Source of the DNA: Pinus tabuliformis
Taxonomy: Eukaryota > Streptophyta > Pinopsida > Pinales > Pinaceae
Direction of reading: 5' to 3'
Length of the DNA: 64,000 nt
Assembly (NCBI GenBank): GCA_031772625.1
Contig: CM062808.1
Coordinates: 478,327,655 to 478,391,654 of the forward strand
Of this stretch, positions 53,971 to 64,000 are shown in pieces. The notes beneath the pieces are model-generated. The model saw only the letters and a program-made list of their open reading frames with translations. It was not told the DNA's origin and searched no databases. Each line of letters starts with the position of its first letter. Positions within the stretch are counted from its first letter, which is position 1. The position numbers and the translations under genes are program-made.

Positions 53971-56900
53971 GTGTGGATATTCTTCTGTGCACTTGGTCTT
54001 TCCATACTTCATGGTTCTAGCTGGAGGGTTCATTCGTGCCATAGCGTTACTCGCACCTGCTTACTGATCATGTCTCCTACCACGAGGATGGTGTGCATTC
54101 GTGCAGGTTTCGCACCATATGCCTGTATCCACCTGGATAGGTGGGTGCTCAAGCCGGTTCATTCAACAATTTTGTCTGTTACTTGCATCAGAGGCTTCCC
54201 AAACCACATGCACATCATCCTTTTGCATTTGCACCAGTCCTCAAAACTTCGTTGGTGCGTATCCCACCATCTTGTGGGCGTAGCTCGTAGTACCCATTTT
54301 AGAGTGTCGAAACACTGCTATTCTGGTACTTCTCTTTCAAATTTTTTCAAGAAGTCATCCACCTCACTTAACCTATCATACGTAGGTAGATCTCTTACCT
54401 CAGTTGCCACGCATCACAACGATCTTGTCATCATGTTACAATTGAGTGTGGTTACGTCGTGTAATCGGTTCTACCATAGTTCTATCTCCTTGTCAGAATC
54501 TGATGTGCAGGAGCTTTCATGCTCCCAAGAGATTTGGCCATCAGTAGTTGGATTCACCCAATCTTGCTCGTGCATGGTTATCTTGTAGATTTAGTCCAAA
54601 TCGTTGTCGCCATCGTAGTCACGCACTAGCTCCATGTAGCACGATCCTTCTACAGGGTCTAAGGGTAACACTATGTGCAATGAATTTTTCTCAAATATAA
54701 TCTTGCACTTCTTTAGTTTTATCACTCCATTCATGTCAGTGGCCCAATCTATTCCCAATAATGCTGGGTAGGGATTGCTGTCATCAACAATCTCTATTTC
54801 TTTGAAATCTGCTAGCGCGCATTCTCCTTCGATATCTACTGTGATTCCCTGCAATCTCCCCATGGGTAGGATCTTTTGCTAGTTCGCTATTCGCAGTTGG
54901 ATAGGATACCATTGCAATGCAGGCTTGCCTATGTACTCCCATGTCTACTTTGGTAGGATGTTTGCATCCGATCCTAGATCTAGAATCACTTGGTCCATCT
55001 CATATTCCCCAATCTGCGCGGTCAATCTCATTTCCCTTCCTGTTCGCATTGTGTGCTTCCCAAGCTTCAAGACTACACGTGGTTCTCCTGGCGTGGTCCC
55101 AACACATCTAGTTATGAGTTCTTATAGCCCCTTTATAGCCTTGCTATCGTGCAGTAGCTTCATGCATGTCTCTAAGAATGTAGTGAGCATCGATGGATCC
55201 ATTTCCGGCTCCAGTCTGTCTTTACTTCCTGAAGTGGAGGCATCAACAAAGCTCCTCTTAGCTTCCATGAAGGTCTCATTAGCACGCTCCAAATCAAATT
55301 CTGGTTCCTTCGTTGGAGCCTTGTGAACCTAGATACTTTCCTCAAGCTGCTTGCCTTTGTCATCCCCTATTGTAATACCACTCAGGAGCATGATATTTAC
55401 ATGAGGTTCTTCATCGCGTGGCTTAAACCTCATCATTTGCAGGTTCTGAGTCAGGGGAGGTTTGAGTGCTCCTTTATCGTGCAACCTCGCTATTAGTGTG
55501 GGAGAATCCTTAGTCTCATGGTTAAACAACGTACAATACAAGTATGATGGTCACGTTGGATTTGTACAATCGCGGGCATAATGTCCTGCCCTCCGCAATT
55601 GTAACATATCAATTGTCCGTGACCTCTTCCTGGTCCCCCTCCACCTTGACCTCGTCCACGTCCCTAAAATCCAGTGTGCGCCATTCCTGCGTTTTGATCG
55701 AGGACCCATGTTTCGACTTGAACTCTGTAGGTAGGAGTTCGATCCATCATCAGTTCATAACTTCGACAGGTGTGCTCCTCATGTCCTATCGACCTACAGA
55801 AATTACATAACAACTATTTTGAATTCTACGTATACTTCTGTAATAGATGGTAGTTATCTGTAGCATGCTTTCCTCTTATCTAACAAATCCCACACCATAG
55901 TGTAGGTGCCACTCTTGGTCTTGCTTGTGCCTCCAAGCTAAGTGGCATTGGCCCTCCTCTTGCAAGGTAATTCACGAACACCGGGCAATGATCCTTGTCG
56001 TGCCCCTGGCCCTTGCATTTATGCACCATACCTCATTGTGCATCTCTAGGTGGGTTGTTCTATCTTGTTTCAAACTCTGCATCTCGAGGCACAAGTTTTT
56101 CATCTGTGCGTGAATTTGCTGAACTCCCAAGTTAGGATCTTGTATCAGAGTTTCATGCAATATCATCGTGACCTCCAAAGTCTCAGCTTGAGTGGTTAGC
56201 CTTTGTTGTGACAACGCGTTTGGTAGATGCGATGTTAATGATGCTACAAACCATTCGCAGTGTTTCCCATCTGTTAATGTCATGTTCGCTTCGCGAATTG
56301 TGCACTTCAGTCTTTGATCTAACTCCCACGGGGTTTCGCCTGGTAGCATTGTGATTTCCTTGAATCCAATGATCGACTATGCCTCTAACTTTGGCTTGCT
56401 AAATTCTTTGTTTAGCGTAGCTTGGATATCCACAATCCCCGCATTTGGATTGTCATTGGAATGCTTAATGTACCAGGTCAACGCATGATCCTGTAGAGTG
56501 CTGACCAACGTTTCCTTCTTTATATTGTCGTTCGTGACACCCTATGCTTCCCATACAACTTTTATCACGAACCAAAACTGGTCTGGATCTTCATTCCCTA
56601 CTCCCTTGAACACTGGTAGTTTTATTGCGCTTACCATACTGCTACGCGGTGGTGGTGGAGGTGGTATGGGTGAAGACGGGGGTGAAGATGGTGAAACTGG
56701 TGGTGGTGTGGGTGGGGGTGGTATGCGCGGAATTCTCTACCTTATCAGATTGATCACACTTCTTGGTGAGACCTTCGCGATCTCTTCTTTTCCCCCTCGC
56801 AGAGGTGAAATGAAGGGGCCAGTTTCTAGTTCTATGCTACCTTCGTTTCTATAAATTCTCCCACTCCGCGTAGCCCCAAACATCAATTTATTTGCATAAC

Positions 56901-57366
56901 CTGGTTTTCACATAGTAGCATTTTAATCCAAGTGTTCAAAGATTTAATGTACTTACATCGCGGTCCCTTGAGGAAGTGTCATTCTTCCTTGCTATAGCTG
57001 ATTGAGGTATCTACCACGAATTCAGTGATGAATCCTCCTATGATTCAATTGAGCCAGTGATCGATAGCATGTGCGATCTTATCTTCCAATGCTTCCAGTC
57101 TGCACACCAACTTTGGAGTCCACACAATAGGTTTGTCGAGTTTACTTACACCTTCCTTGCCTATCTGCTAGCTTCATGATCCACTCGTACAACTCAGTGG
57201 GGAAGGGTGCGAAGAAAATTTCGTGGATCTTCGTATACGAGTAGCAATCTAACCACTCTTCCTTCAATAGTCGCGGATTCCTATTTTCCTGCATCACGAA
57301 CTCGTGAATCTTTCTGTCCAACCAATCTTCGATTCCTTTCTTTGTCGGATTCCAATGATACAACAT
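53971..57366 (-). pseudogene. G2 gag-protease and linker, decayed
   Basis: From the minus strand: YHWNPTKKGIEDWLDR (about 57360) is the gag N-terminal part; a Pro-rich run with PPPTPPPVSPSS lies near 56700; the gag core is KLPVFKGVGNEDPDQFW, LQDHALTWYIKHS and ETPWELDQRLKC to about 55970. Decayed zinc knuckles follow, then FNHETKDSPTLIARLHDKG and RFKPRDEEPHVNIMLLSG (55541-55329). The retropepsin has ILDLGSDANILP (about 54985-54947) with the catalytic Asp, and GIDWATDMNGVIKL (about 54755). A linker LPTYDRLSEVDDFLKKFE with ATPTRWW runs to about 54200. Stops and frameshifts are frequent. G0 shares this linker at 9280-9560. Confidence 0.88.
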
Positions 57367-57389
57367 TAGACATCTCTATGCAGATCCTA

Positions 57390-57407
57390 TTCCTAGCAAT
57401 GGAACCA
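57390..57407 (-). other. Primer-binding site of G2 (Asp-tRNA-like)
   Basis: One base after the LTR end, the minus strand reads TGGTTCCATTGCTAGGAA. Against the tRNA-Asp site TGGCGCCGTTGCCGGGGA used by Athila-type elements, 12 of 18 match, and all but one difference are C-to-T or G-to-A. Confidence 0.65.
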
Positions 57408-57408
57408 T

Positions 57409-58306
57409 TGGTTTGCTTGTTGAGGCCTAACCCAGGTTCAAAGTTAATTAGCCAAACAAATCCCTGTACTACTGCCCCATTCGGAAACAGTCCACAGAGC
57501 GCCGACTGAGGTCTCACTTGAAGTAGTATGGGAAGGTGCTAGAACCAGGGTTCTGTACCCTTGAGATGTATGAGAGGTATGACTGGTCCTCTATTTGTTC
57601 CTACGTGAAGGTCTCTTCACACACTTTCCACTCCTCGCAGCCTGATATACTACCTTCGTGTAGCCCTAACCAGGGGCTATGCTGAGTTCTACGCTATTAC
57701 CTGAGATTTGACTTATCTTCTAGTACTAATTAATTACCTTCACCTATTTGAATGTATTAAATTATAATTAGCAATACAAAACATTCATACAGGTTCGCAC
57801 AGTAAATAAACAATATGCTTGCAAATTATATCCAATCATGCATTAAACTAGGAAAAGATACACAAAATTATAGCAACACTTCTCTTTATTGATTCTCCTA
57901 ATGGTTACAGACTCAACCTACCCTGCGCACTAAGTTGTAGGGGTCCGCGCACTCAACTGCTGACTTCTAGGCCTCTGCGCACTTAGCTGCGGAGCCTTCT
58001 CCTACTCTACGATCCACAGACACACTTTACACTTCGACTCAATCACTTAGACTTCTCATGCTTCCCTTCTATTCGTTATTTTATAAACTTAGAGCCTCTG
58101 TCTATTTATACAATCCCATGGTTCATGGACCATGGGTAGGTTTATCCAGCCGACATTACATTACAAAAACTAGGGTGGACAACCCTATGACTCTATTATA
58201 CTTTTGTGCCCCACGCCCGCAATTTGCAGAGCTTTTACAAAAAGATTCGGTCAAAACTTGGGCATTAAGCCCCAAAACATTCCTTGGGGGTATTCCTTGC
58301 CCAACA
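57409..58306 (-). repeat. 5' LTR of G2
   Basis: About 898 bp. TATA box at 58102-58110, CCATGG dyad above it, three GCAGCTAAGTGC-type repeats near 57930-58010. The outermost bases (TGTTGGGCAAGG) lack the 13-bp duplicated TTGGG start seen in the other LTRs, so the true end may be changed or truncated. Confidence 0.82.
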
Positions 58307-61180
58307 CATCCCATGCGCAAGCTCATAATGATAATGAGTGGCATCAGTCATTTTAATGGCATTCATATGACAAAACCCAGTCAACCCTAAACACTAATAG
58401 ATTCATGACTATTACACAATTGAAACTTACATATAAGATCCACCGACACTCCAGACTTTAGACGTCTAGCGACATATGCTCTCATTCAACCAAGTTTAAC
58501 AAGTACAATACTACATGCCCATATTAAACTAGATCATCACCATAAAACACCACTATGAAACATATCAACAATATGAACATTAGGATTAATTCACAGAGCT
58601 ATAAACCATTAACAATAGTATAAACCAACAACATAAAACAAGTAAAACCATAGTTTACTATATATATATATATATAGAAATTACAAAGTTGCGAGATTCA
58701 TCCAAGAATTCATACAACTATGCATCAAAAAGAGCTCAAAGGTTTTCCCAAACAATAGTTTAAAATTATCAAAATATTATGATAATTTCTCAAACTACAG
58801 TTTACCCAGAGTTACATCCACCAATTACCAGGCTCTCCAACCATATATAACAACATTTGACAACACCAAAACCCTGACCATAAACCACCTATAAAAAACT
58901 GGTATAATAAATAACTAAACCCATTACAATGTTGCTATTAAGCAGTAACAAACTCGACTACGGCTCCCTGATTGCATCAAAATTGCATGGTACAAAGACC
59001 AACTTTGGACTTCAACTTATAAACGCCAACGAACAACCCTTGCTTGGTCTTCAAACGTCTATTTTAAAATTGGGGGAATTTTGTTGAATCCTCGTCTCTC
59101 CCTACCTTCTCAGTCCAACTGTCTTGAAGGCCATTGATATATTTCCCTTGATTCCTCCTAAGATTTCATGTTGACGTTGTGATGAACACCCTCCAAAATT
59201 TTACTTGCACTTGAATTTTGGAGCCTACTAAAGATCTTGCAATCTATCATTCCATAGTCACATCATGGTCTATTGATGTTTTGCAAAATGCTCAAGTCTT
59301 CTTCTCAGATCCTAAGTGTCAAAGTCACTTGCTCACACATGCTCAGTCCTTCGTAAACTCATACATGAACTTCTCTTTATGCAATCCTATGTAGGCATTG
59401 TGCGACTCCTGAAGGTAAGGATTAGTCAATAAGGACAATGCACCATTCAACCTATGCTGACAGTTAGTGTGCCACATCACTTAACAATCCCTCTTAGTTT
59501 TGTTGAAGTTGTACTTATATTTTAGTGAGTTTTCTCAACTGTCGCTTTTGCGTGCCTTTGTTTTCACAAGTGTCACTTTAATTTTTGTGACTATCATTTT
59601 TGCTTGATTTCACTTTAACGAGTGTCATTTTAAAGTTATCTTCACTTTAGCATGTGTCTCTTTCACTTTCTTTAACTTTACAAGTTTTGTTTTCATATTT
59701 TCTTACTGTCACATGTGTCACTTCTAACTATTTCCACTCCTATATGTGTTGCACCTTTGCACATCACTAGAGGTAGTTATGGCAAACTCTTCCATATTAG
59801 ATGGTCCCATATATCATAATAATATGCACTAGATACATTCCTACAACTTAGTGCACTTTCCAGTCACAGTGGACACTTATGTTGCAACTTGTGTTATAAG
59901 TGTTTGATGATGGTGTTGGATTCCTCCAACATACACGGAGTATCGACTCAACCACCATAACTTAAGGTTTTCCTTGGTTTCAAAGGATTACATAAGAGAT
60001 TATACACCAATTGCAATGTGTAAAATGAGGCCTTCATGAGAGGGTATACAAGAGTGAGTCTCTAGAAGGAAAGTAATAGTACTATCCTAGGAGAGGCACA
60101 TGAGAGAAAGGAAATTTACGTTATTTATCTAGCGAAATAGTTCACATATGAAAAATGATCATTAAAGAAAATAAAACACACATCCAATAAGATAGACACC
60201 AAAGCCAATGAAGTGGTTCAAATTCTTTGGTGCATATGAAAAAAACCTATACCGCAAACTTTAAGGAACAATCTTACAACATTCATGATACATGCATGAA
60301 AGTCTGTTGGCTCAATGAGCTTCTAATTATTAAGTGAAAGATACAAGTACACGATGGCAAGACACTAACTCCAATAGTGGAACATTAAGTCACTTCTTTC
60401 TTCTCCAAAAGAATGATCTTCTCTCCTTTGCCAAGCTGAAGAAGCCAACTCTAGCTCTCCAAAGTCTAAGCCTCCAAATGCCCTTTGTTTGAGTTATGAG
60501 GCTTCTTTTATAACAAGAGGAATGACCTTTCATATCCCCCATGCCTCTTGAACTTCCCTCATGACTCTTTGACTCCTAAATGACCTTTGAACTTCTGTTC
60601 TCTTTGTTCCACATGTGAATTTTCATATTCCACATGTGACTCTTAGACTTCCACACATTTATATTTTGTCATTTTCCTTTTGATAATACATAATTACATT
60701 CCACATCATGTGGCAAGGCACATTGACACATATGAAATTGTGATGACACTTGTACAAGCCATGACTTGGTATTGATGACATGGAACTTCATGATGATGTG
60801 GCAATGCCAAGCTGCTCCCTTTGTTACTTTGTATTCAATCTTCCTCAAAGATCTACTTTTTTCTTCATCTTCACCCTCCAAAGGGTCTTGGATCAGTATT
60901 GGAACCTTTCGGGTCATCATGAAATGTATTCATTATTTCATGGTGTAGGATCTCTCCATGTCTCCATTATGGTTCTTCTTTGTGCTTCTTCTCTGCAAAT
61001 GCTTTTTTGTTCCTTCTCCTTGACATATTCCTTGAGCATCACCTTGCCCTGTTGAAGTGGTAGACTTGCCAATGACTTTGACTCATTACAAGGAAATATT
61101 CATGTTGAAATAATCTATTATATACTTAATTTTCTCACGGAAGAAGTTGTTTGTAATGAGGTCGTGAAAGGATTGAAAGA
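58307..61180. other. Unassigned DNA right of G2
   Basis: No gene or recognisable retroelement domain is seen in nearly 2.9 kb. A short (TA)n is at about 58660-58675. Between about 59540 and 59740 a loose repeat of CACTTTAA...GTGTCACTTT words recurs five or more times. AAAATTGGGGGAATTTTGTTGAATCC at 59066-59091 looks like a polypurine tract plus LTR start, but no partner was found. Confidence 0.4.
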
Positions 61181-61300
61181 GAGAGGCTTGTTGGGATAAC
61201 ACAATTGGGCTCAACAGTGGCTGGAAAAGGCACCACCGCTCACTAAAACTGTGCCATGCACTATAAAGAGGGGATCTTCAGGGTCCAACGTAGTAGGCAA
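61181..61300. repeat. Degenerate repeat with ~180-bp period, left part
   Basis: AACACAATTGGGCTCAACAG, GGAAAAGGC and CACTAAAACTGTG here recur in modified form right of the LINE as AACATAATTGAACTTCACAG, GGGGAAGGC and CACTAGAAATGTG. With the LINE removed the spacing is about 182 bp. The left limit is uncertain. Confidence 0.45.
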
Positions 61301-61317
61301 GTGAAAAATATAGTGTT
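61301..61317. repeat. Left target-site duplication of ubiquitin-LINE
   Basis: GTGAAAAATATAGTGTT, identical to 63507-63523. A 17-bp duplication is typical of target-primed reverse transcription. Confidence 0.95.
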
Positions 61318-63506
61318 TTTATTTTTTATTTTTATTTATTTAATTATTATTATTATTATTATTATTTTTTTTTTTTTTTTTTTTTTCTGAATTAAGACTA
61401 AATCTATTAAGAAAAGACATATGGTACAATCATAGCTTGCAAAGAAGCGAAGCAAAAGAGCAGGGGAGCCGGAAATGATATGAAATCAACCTCGGTCCCA
61501 AAAAACCACGGCACAAGCAGAAGAAAGTAGAGAGGACAGAAAGAACGAGCAGGTCTAGGGAGTCTACCCAGCATGAGTAGAATTTTCCAATCTACATTTT
61601 TTTCCTTTCTTTTTGCTAACTTTGACCCAACCATTTTGGTCTGGCTGGACCGGAACTACTTGCAGACTGATCTGAGCTAAAGGAGGAGACTCCTTGTCTG
61701 AGTCAGAGGGCGAAGACTCATGAGTACGTTTCTGCGAGAATAGAGGTGCAGAAGGATCCAAATCGCGGTCTAAGGGCGAGTCCTGCGGGCGCTCCAAGTT
61801 CTCCTCGTCCACTTCGATGTCCTCCTCATCAGAGCTGGAGGACTCTATATCATCCATAGGGGGTCTGTCACAAGGTTTCCAACTCTTGGATTTGGATTTG
61901 CGAGTGATATTCTTCTTTTTGTTTTTGTTGAGGAACGCTGCACATGAGTTATGGAGATGCCCTGTCTGATGGCAATGACGACATCTGAAGGCTGTATTCT
62001 CATAGTCCAAAGTTTGCGTCCAATGGAAGTCCCTGACTTTGAGGATGATCTAATCTAGCAGCCCTTTACTGATGTCTATTTCTGCACAAATTCTGCCGTA
62101 GGTGTATATTCCTTTCTCCCCCCTTGAGGTATCTGTTGTCAGGAAGCGGCCAAGGGTATCTCCTATTCCTTGAAAGACAGGAAAATGCCATAGATGCGCG
62201 GGGAGATTTGGAAGCCTGACCCAGATAGGAAGCTTGGTGATGACTGCACAGGAGGGGTCAAAATCTGGGAACCAAGGAGAGAGGAAAAGTCCAGCTGATC
62301 CCCAGAACCAAGGGCCCCCCTGTAAGGCTCTCTGGTAGTCTTCATTGAAGGCAAATACAACAATAAAGAAGCCTTTCGAACAGAAAAAGAGTTTGCAGTT
62401 GTTTGTCCAATTAGAATGGATCCACTGGTATAGATCAGAAGTGCGGGTCCATAAGCCATTAAATCTGCAAATGAGGGTTGTTTCTACAAATGTCTGGTAT
62501 TGATCATCCAATGATGGATGAGAGATTTCAATGGCAGGGGTTTCCTCCATTTTGTCCACCAAGAAAGGTTTGGGAGTCTCAGTGGATTGGGCAGACTTCT
62601 TGGCCGGCTGTGCATGTACGGCATCTTTGTAGGAAAAACCTTTGGAGGTAGAGGATTGCCCCACTGCACCTCCCATTAGACGAAGAGATAAGATCACTGT
62701 GGCATTTCCTTCTATATTATAAAAGGAAAGAGGCCGATTGCGGTCAAGCTGCTTACCAACAAAGAGGAGCCGCAGAAGGGAGGAAGGGATCCCCAACCTC
62801 TGTTCAAGAATCTTTGAGAGATGGCGCACTGTGAAGGACAGCTGGACCTCAAGTAGCAGGGTTTTGCCTGTGAGAAGAATTATTTGGATCTGAAAACTTG
62901 CTTGCTGGGGATGAGTAAAATCTTGGCTGCCTGAATGAGGGCTTGAGGTTGAAATATCATGAATGTGTGCCTGCGGGGCCATCCCCAGATCCCGGCTATA
63001 GTGCTGCTGCATATGGACGAGTGCGGTAGTTGTCAGAGAAGGGAGTCTGTAGACAGGGACGCGGAGTAAGAAGAGCCGACTGCCCAAAATGGAAAAGGCC
63101 AAAGTGAAACATTTTGTCATGGCATAGTTTGACGGCCAAATAGCAATGGCGTCTAGAGTGGTCTCAAGCTAAGGGTCCAAAGCGCCGAGGGACCTAGTTC
63201 TTTTTCTCCACATCGCCCTCCCTTTCTGCCATGGCACACAGGCTAAAGGGTAACATCTCGCACCATTCTTGCTCCTGGCATTTCTGTAGGGGTTCTAGGT
63301 GGTAACCGCTATGGGTAATCGGTCCTGTGTCATGGGTATGGTCCCATCGTTCTAGATGTTGTGAGTGAGCAGAGATTCATGGCAGCACCTCCAGGACGGC
63401 ACGAACCAGCAAGCGGCGGCAGCTTCCGAGACCAGAAACCCTAGGGCGGGAGAAAAATCGCCTACGCATTCCATCTCGTCTCGTGTATAACATCGAAAAA
63501 ATCACC
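61318..63506 (-). mobile_element. ORF1-only LINE with ubiquitin-like ORF1, full length by TSD
   Basis: Perfect 17-bp duplications flank a 2189-bp minus-strand element ending in a 22-A run and (AAT)n-rich tail (61318-61386). It has a 5' leader of about 520 bp, one ORF1 (62982-61564) and a 3' UTR of about 175 bp. No endonuclease or RT is present between ORF1 and the tail, so this is a bona fide short element and not an internal fragment: both ends are defined. Mobilisation must have used the ORF2 of another LINE. It is a relative of the LINE at 17271-19087 but adds a ubiquitin-like domain. Confidence 0.9.
61564..62982 (-). pseudogene. LINE ORF1 with N-terminal ubiquitin-like domain (one in-frame stop)
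   Basis: I start at ATG 62982 (MAPQ), by analogy with MAPT in the other LINE; an upstream in-frame ATG at 63120 would add 46 hydrophobic residues. Residues 30-105 (62895-62668) are a ubiquitin-like domain of exactly 76 residues, with LTGKT, LEV, GIP, F-x-GKQL, LS-x-YNI and a terminal LRLMGG. About 33 of 69 positions from ubiquitin Leu8 onward are identical by hand alignment. Positions equal to K11 and K48 are Lys, K63 is Gly; L8 is kept and I44 is Leu. Next come a DUF4283-like region (LICRFNGLW, GPWFWGSAGLF, IWVRLPNLPAHLW), a TAG at 62050-62052, a CRHCHQTGHLHNSC knuckle in the same frame and an acidic tail. Apart from the TAG it is open, so decay is slight. Confidence 0.88.
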
Positions 63507-64000
63507 GTGAAAAATATAGTGTTGATTAGCTTGCTGACTGAAATTTCATAGTGCAAAGGGTTTTAAGGGATAATGAGATAGTGACAACATAATTGAACTT
63601 CACAGTGATTGGGGAAGGCCTAAATGTGCACTAGAAATGTGACATTCGCTAGGGAAATAGGGAAATACTCTATGATTGTGTATTTAGGGAGTATAGTAGA
63701 CAAGGGTTAATGACTTACTGCCTAACACTACGACATATGCTATAACTGAGAGGAAGGCTTAAGGAAGAGTACAATTTTCTTCGAAAATGATTAAGGAAAG
63801 GCTCCATTGTCCACTAGAATTGCGACATGCGACAAGAAGTTAAGCAGATCAAGGTATGACGGAGTGAGGGGTTCTATTTAGCAGAGAAAAAATAACTAGG
63901 AATTGCAACTACACCATTCAGTGCTTGAGGGGCAGGCTCCTATGCTAGATCAATTTACTTCTATAGAGGCTAACTATCAACTAGAAATGCAACCTTTGCT
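63507..64000. repeat. Degenerate ~180-bp satellite-like repeat, right part
   Basis: The word CACTAGAAATGTGAC and its variants occur at about 63629, 63812 and 63979, each preceded by a purine-rich AGGC block. Spacing is about 183 and 167 bp. The first 17 bases are the right target duplication of the LINE. No gene is seen. Copies are too diverged for a young satellite, and the array runs off the window. Confidence 0.5.

Larger units (their letters stand above)
48929..58306 (-). mobile_element. Ty3/Gypsy (Athila/Tat-like) element G2, internally deleted
   Basis: LTRs at 57409-58306 (5') and 48929-49813 (3') enclose an element read on the minus strand. The order is primer site, gag, protease, a linker, then directly the C-terminal tail of integrase and the long extra ORF also present in G1. 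RT, RNase H and most of the integrase are absent, so a deletion of several kb has joined the post-protease linker to the integrase tail near 54100-53970. No target duplication could be found (AATCT on one side, CATCC on the other), and the first about 13 bases of the 5' LTR look altered. G2 abuts a G0 LTR and probably inserted in it. Confidence 0.85.

Noticed and set aside
53926-54588. 220-codon ORF on the + strand and other + strand ORFs across 49500-56900
   Set aside because: They run antisense to G2 gag-protease and the extra ORF, which are supported by motifs on the minus strand.
48924-58311. Target-site duplication for G2
   Set aside because: Flanking pentamers AATCT and CATCC do not match, and the outer 5' LTR bases are altered, so none is claimed.
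59066-59091. Polypurine tract followed by a TG-start, as at a 3' LTR
   Set aside because: No second LTR, no coding domain upstream and no recognisable LTR end; likely chance or too decayed.

Overview
This window looks like intergenic DNA from a plant with a very large, transposon-filled nuclear genome, most likely a gymnosperm and probably a conifer. I found no host gene, tRNA or rRNA. Almost everything assigns to retroelements: Ty3/Gypsy, Ty1/Copia, a gag-only LTR element, a non-coding LTR element, two ORF1-only non-LTR (LINE) elements and one Penelope-like element. Canonical GIY-YIG Penelope elements in a land plant, old C-to-T-decayed LTR elements and deep nesting all point to conifers. 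The species itself cannot be read from the sequence. Layout: (1) 1-6997, + strand: 3' part of an Athila/Tat-like Gypsy element (G1), with a decayed integrase, a long extra ORF downstream of pol and a 3' LTR. A 5'-truncated Penelope-like element (about 1257-2727) interrupts it. (2) 6998-9105: unassigned DNA and a weak LTR-like module. (3) An old minus-strand Gypsy element (G0) forms the frame of the centre. Its pieces lie at about 9106-10280, 13931-15411, 28348-28855 and 48058-48928. (4) Four insertions split G0. One is an unclassified 3.6-kb block (10281-13930). The second is a gag-only element (15412-28347, TSD GGGTG) with giant 4.46-kb LTRs that each carry an ORF; its 5' LTR is split by an ORF1-only LINE. 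The third is a non-coding LARD-type element (28856-48057, TSD TTTTC). Its left LTR holds a Copia element (29260-34340, TSD CTCTA) and its right LTR holds a Reina/Tekay-like chromovirus (41477-47578, TSD GTTCT). The fourth is a second Athila/Tat-like element (G2, 48929-58306, minus strand), which abuts or splits the G0 LTR. (5) 58307-64000: unassigned DNA and a degenerate repeat with a period near 180 bp, interrupted by a complete ORF1-only LINE with a 17-bp TSD. Standing out are the 61318-63506 LINE, whose ORF1 carries a 76-residue ubiquitin-like domain ending in Gly-Gly ahead of the usual DUF4283-like and CCHC regions, and the gag-only element, which keeps a 510-aa gag ORF intact and carries a separate ORF inside its LTRs. 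The autonomous-type elements (G1, G2, Copia, chromovirus) are all broken by stops and frameshifts, most explicable by C-to-T or G-to-A changes typical of methylated plant DNA. All boundaries come from reading repeats by eye; family names come from motifs and were not checked by database search.
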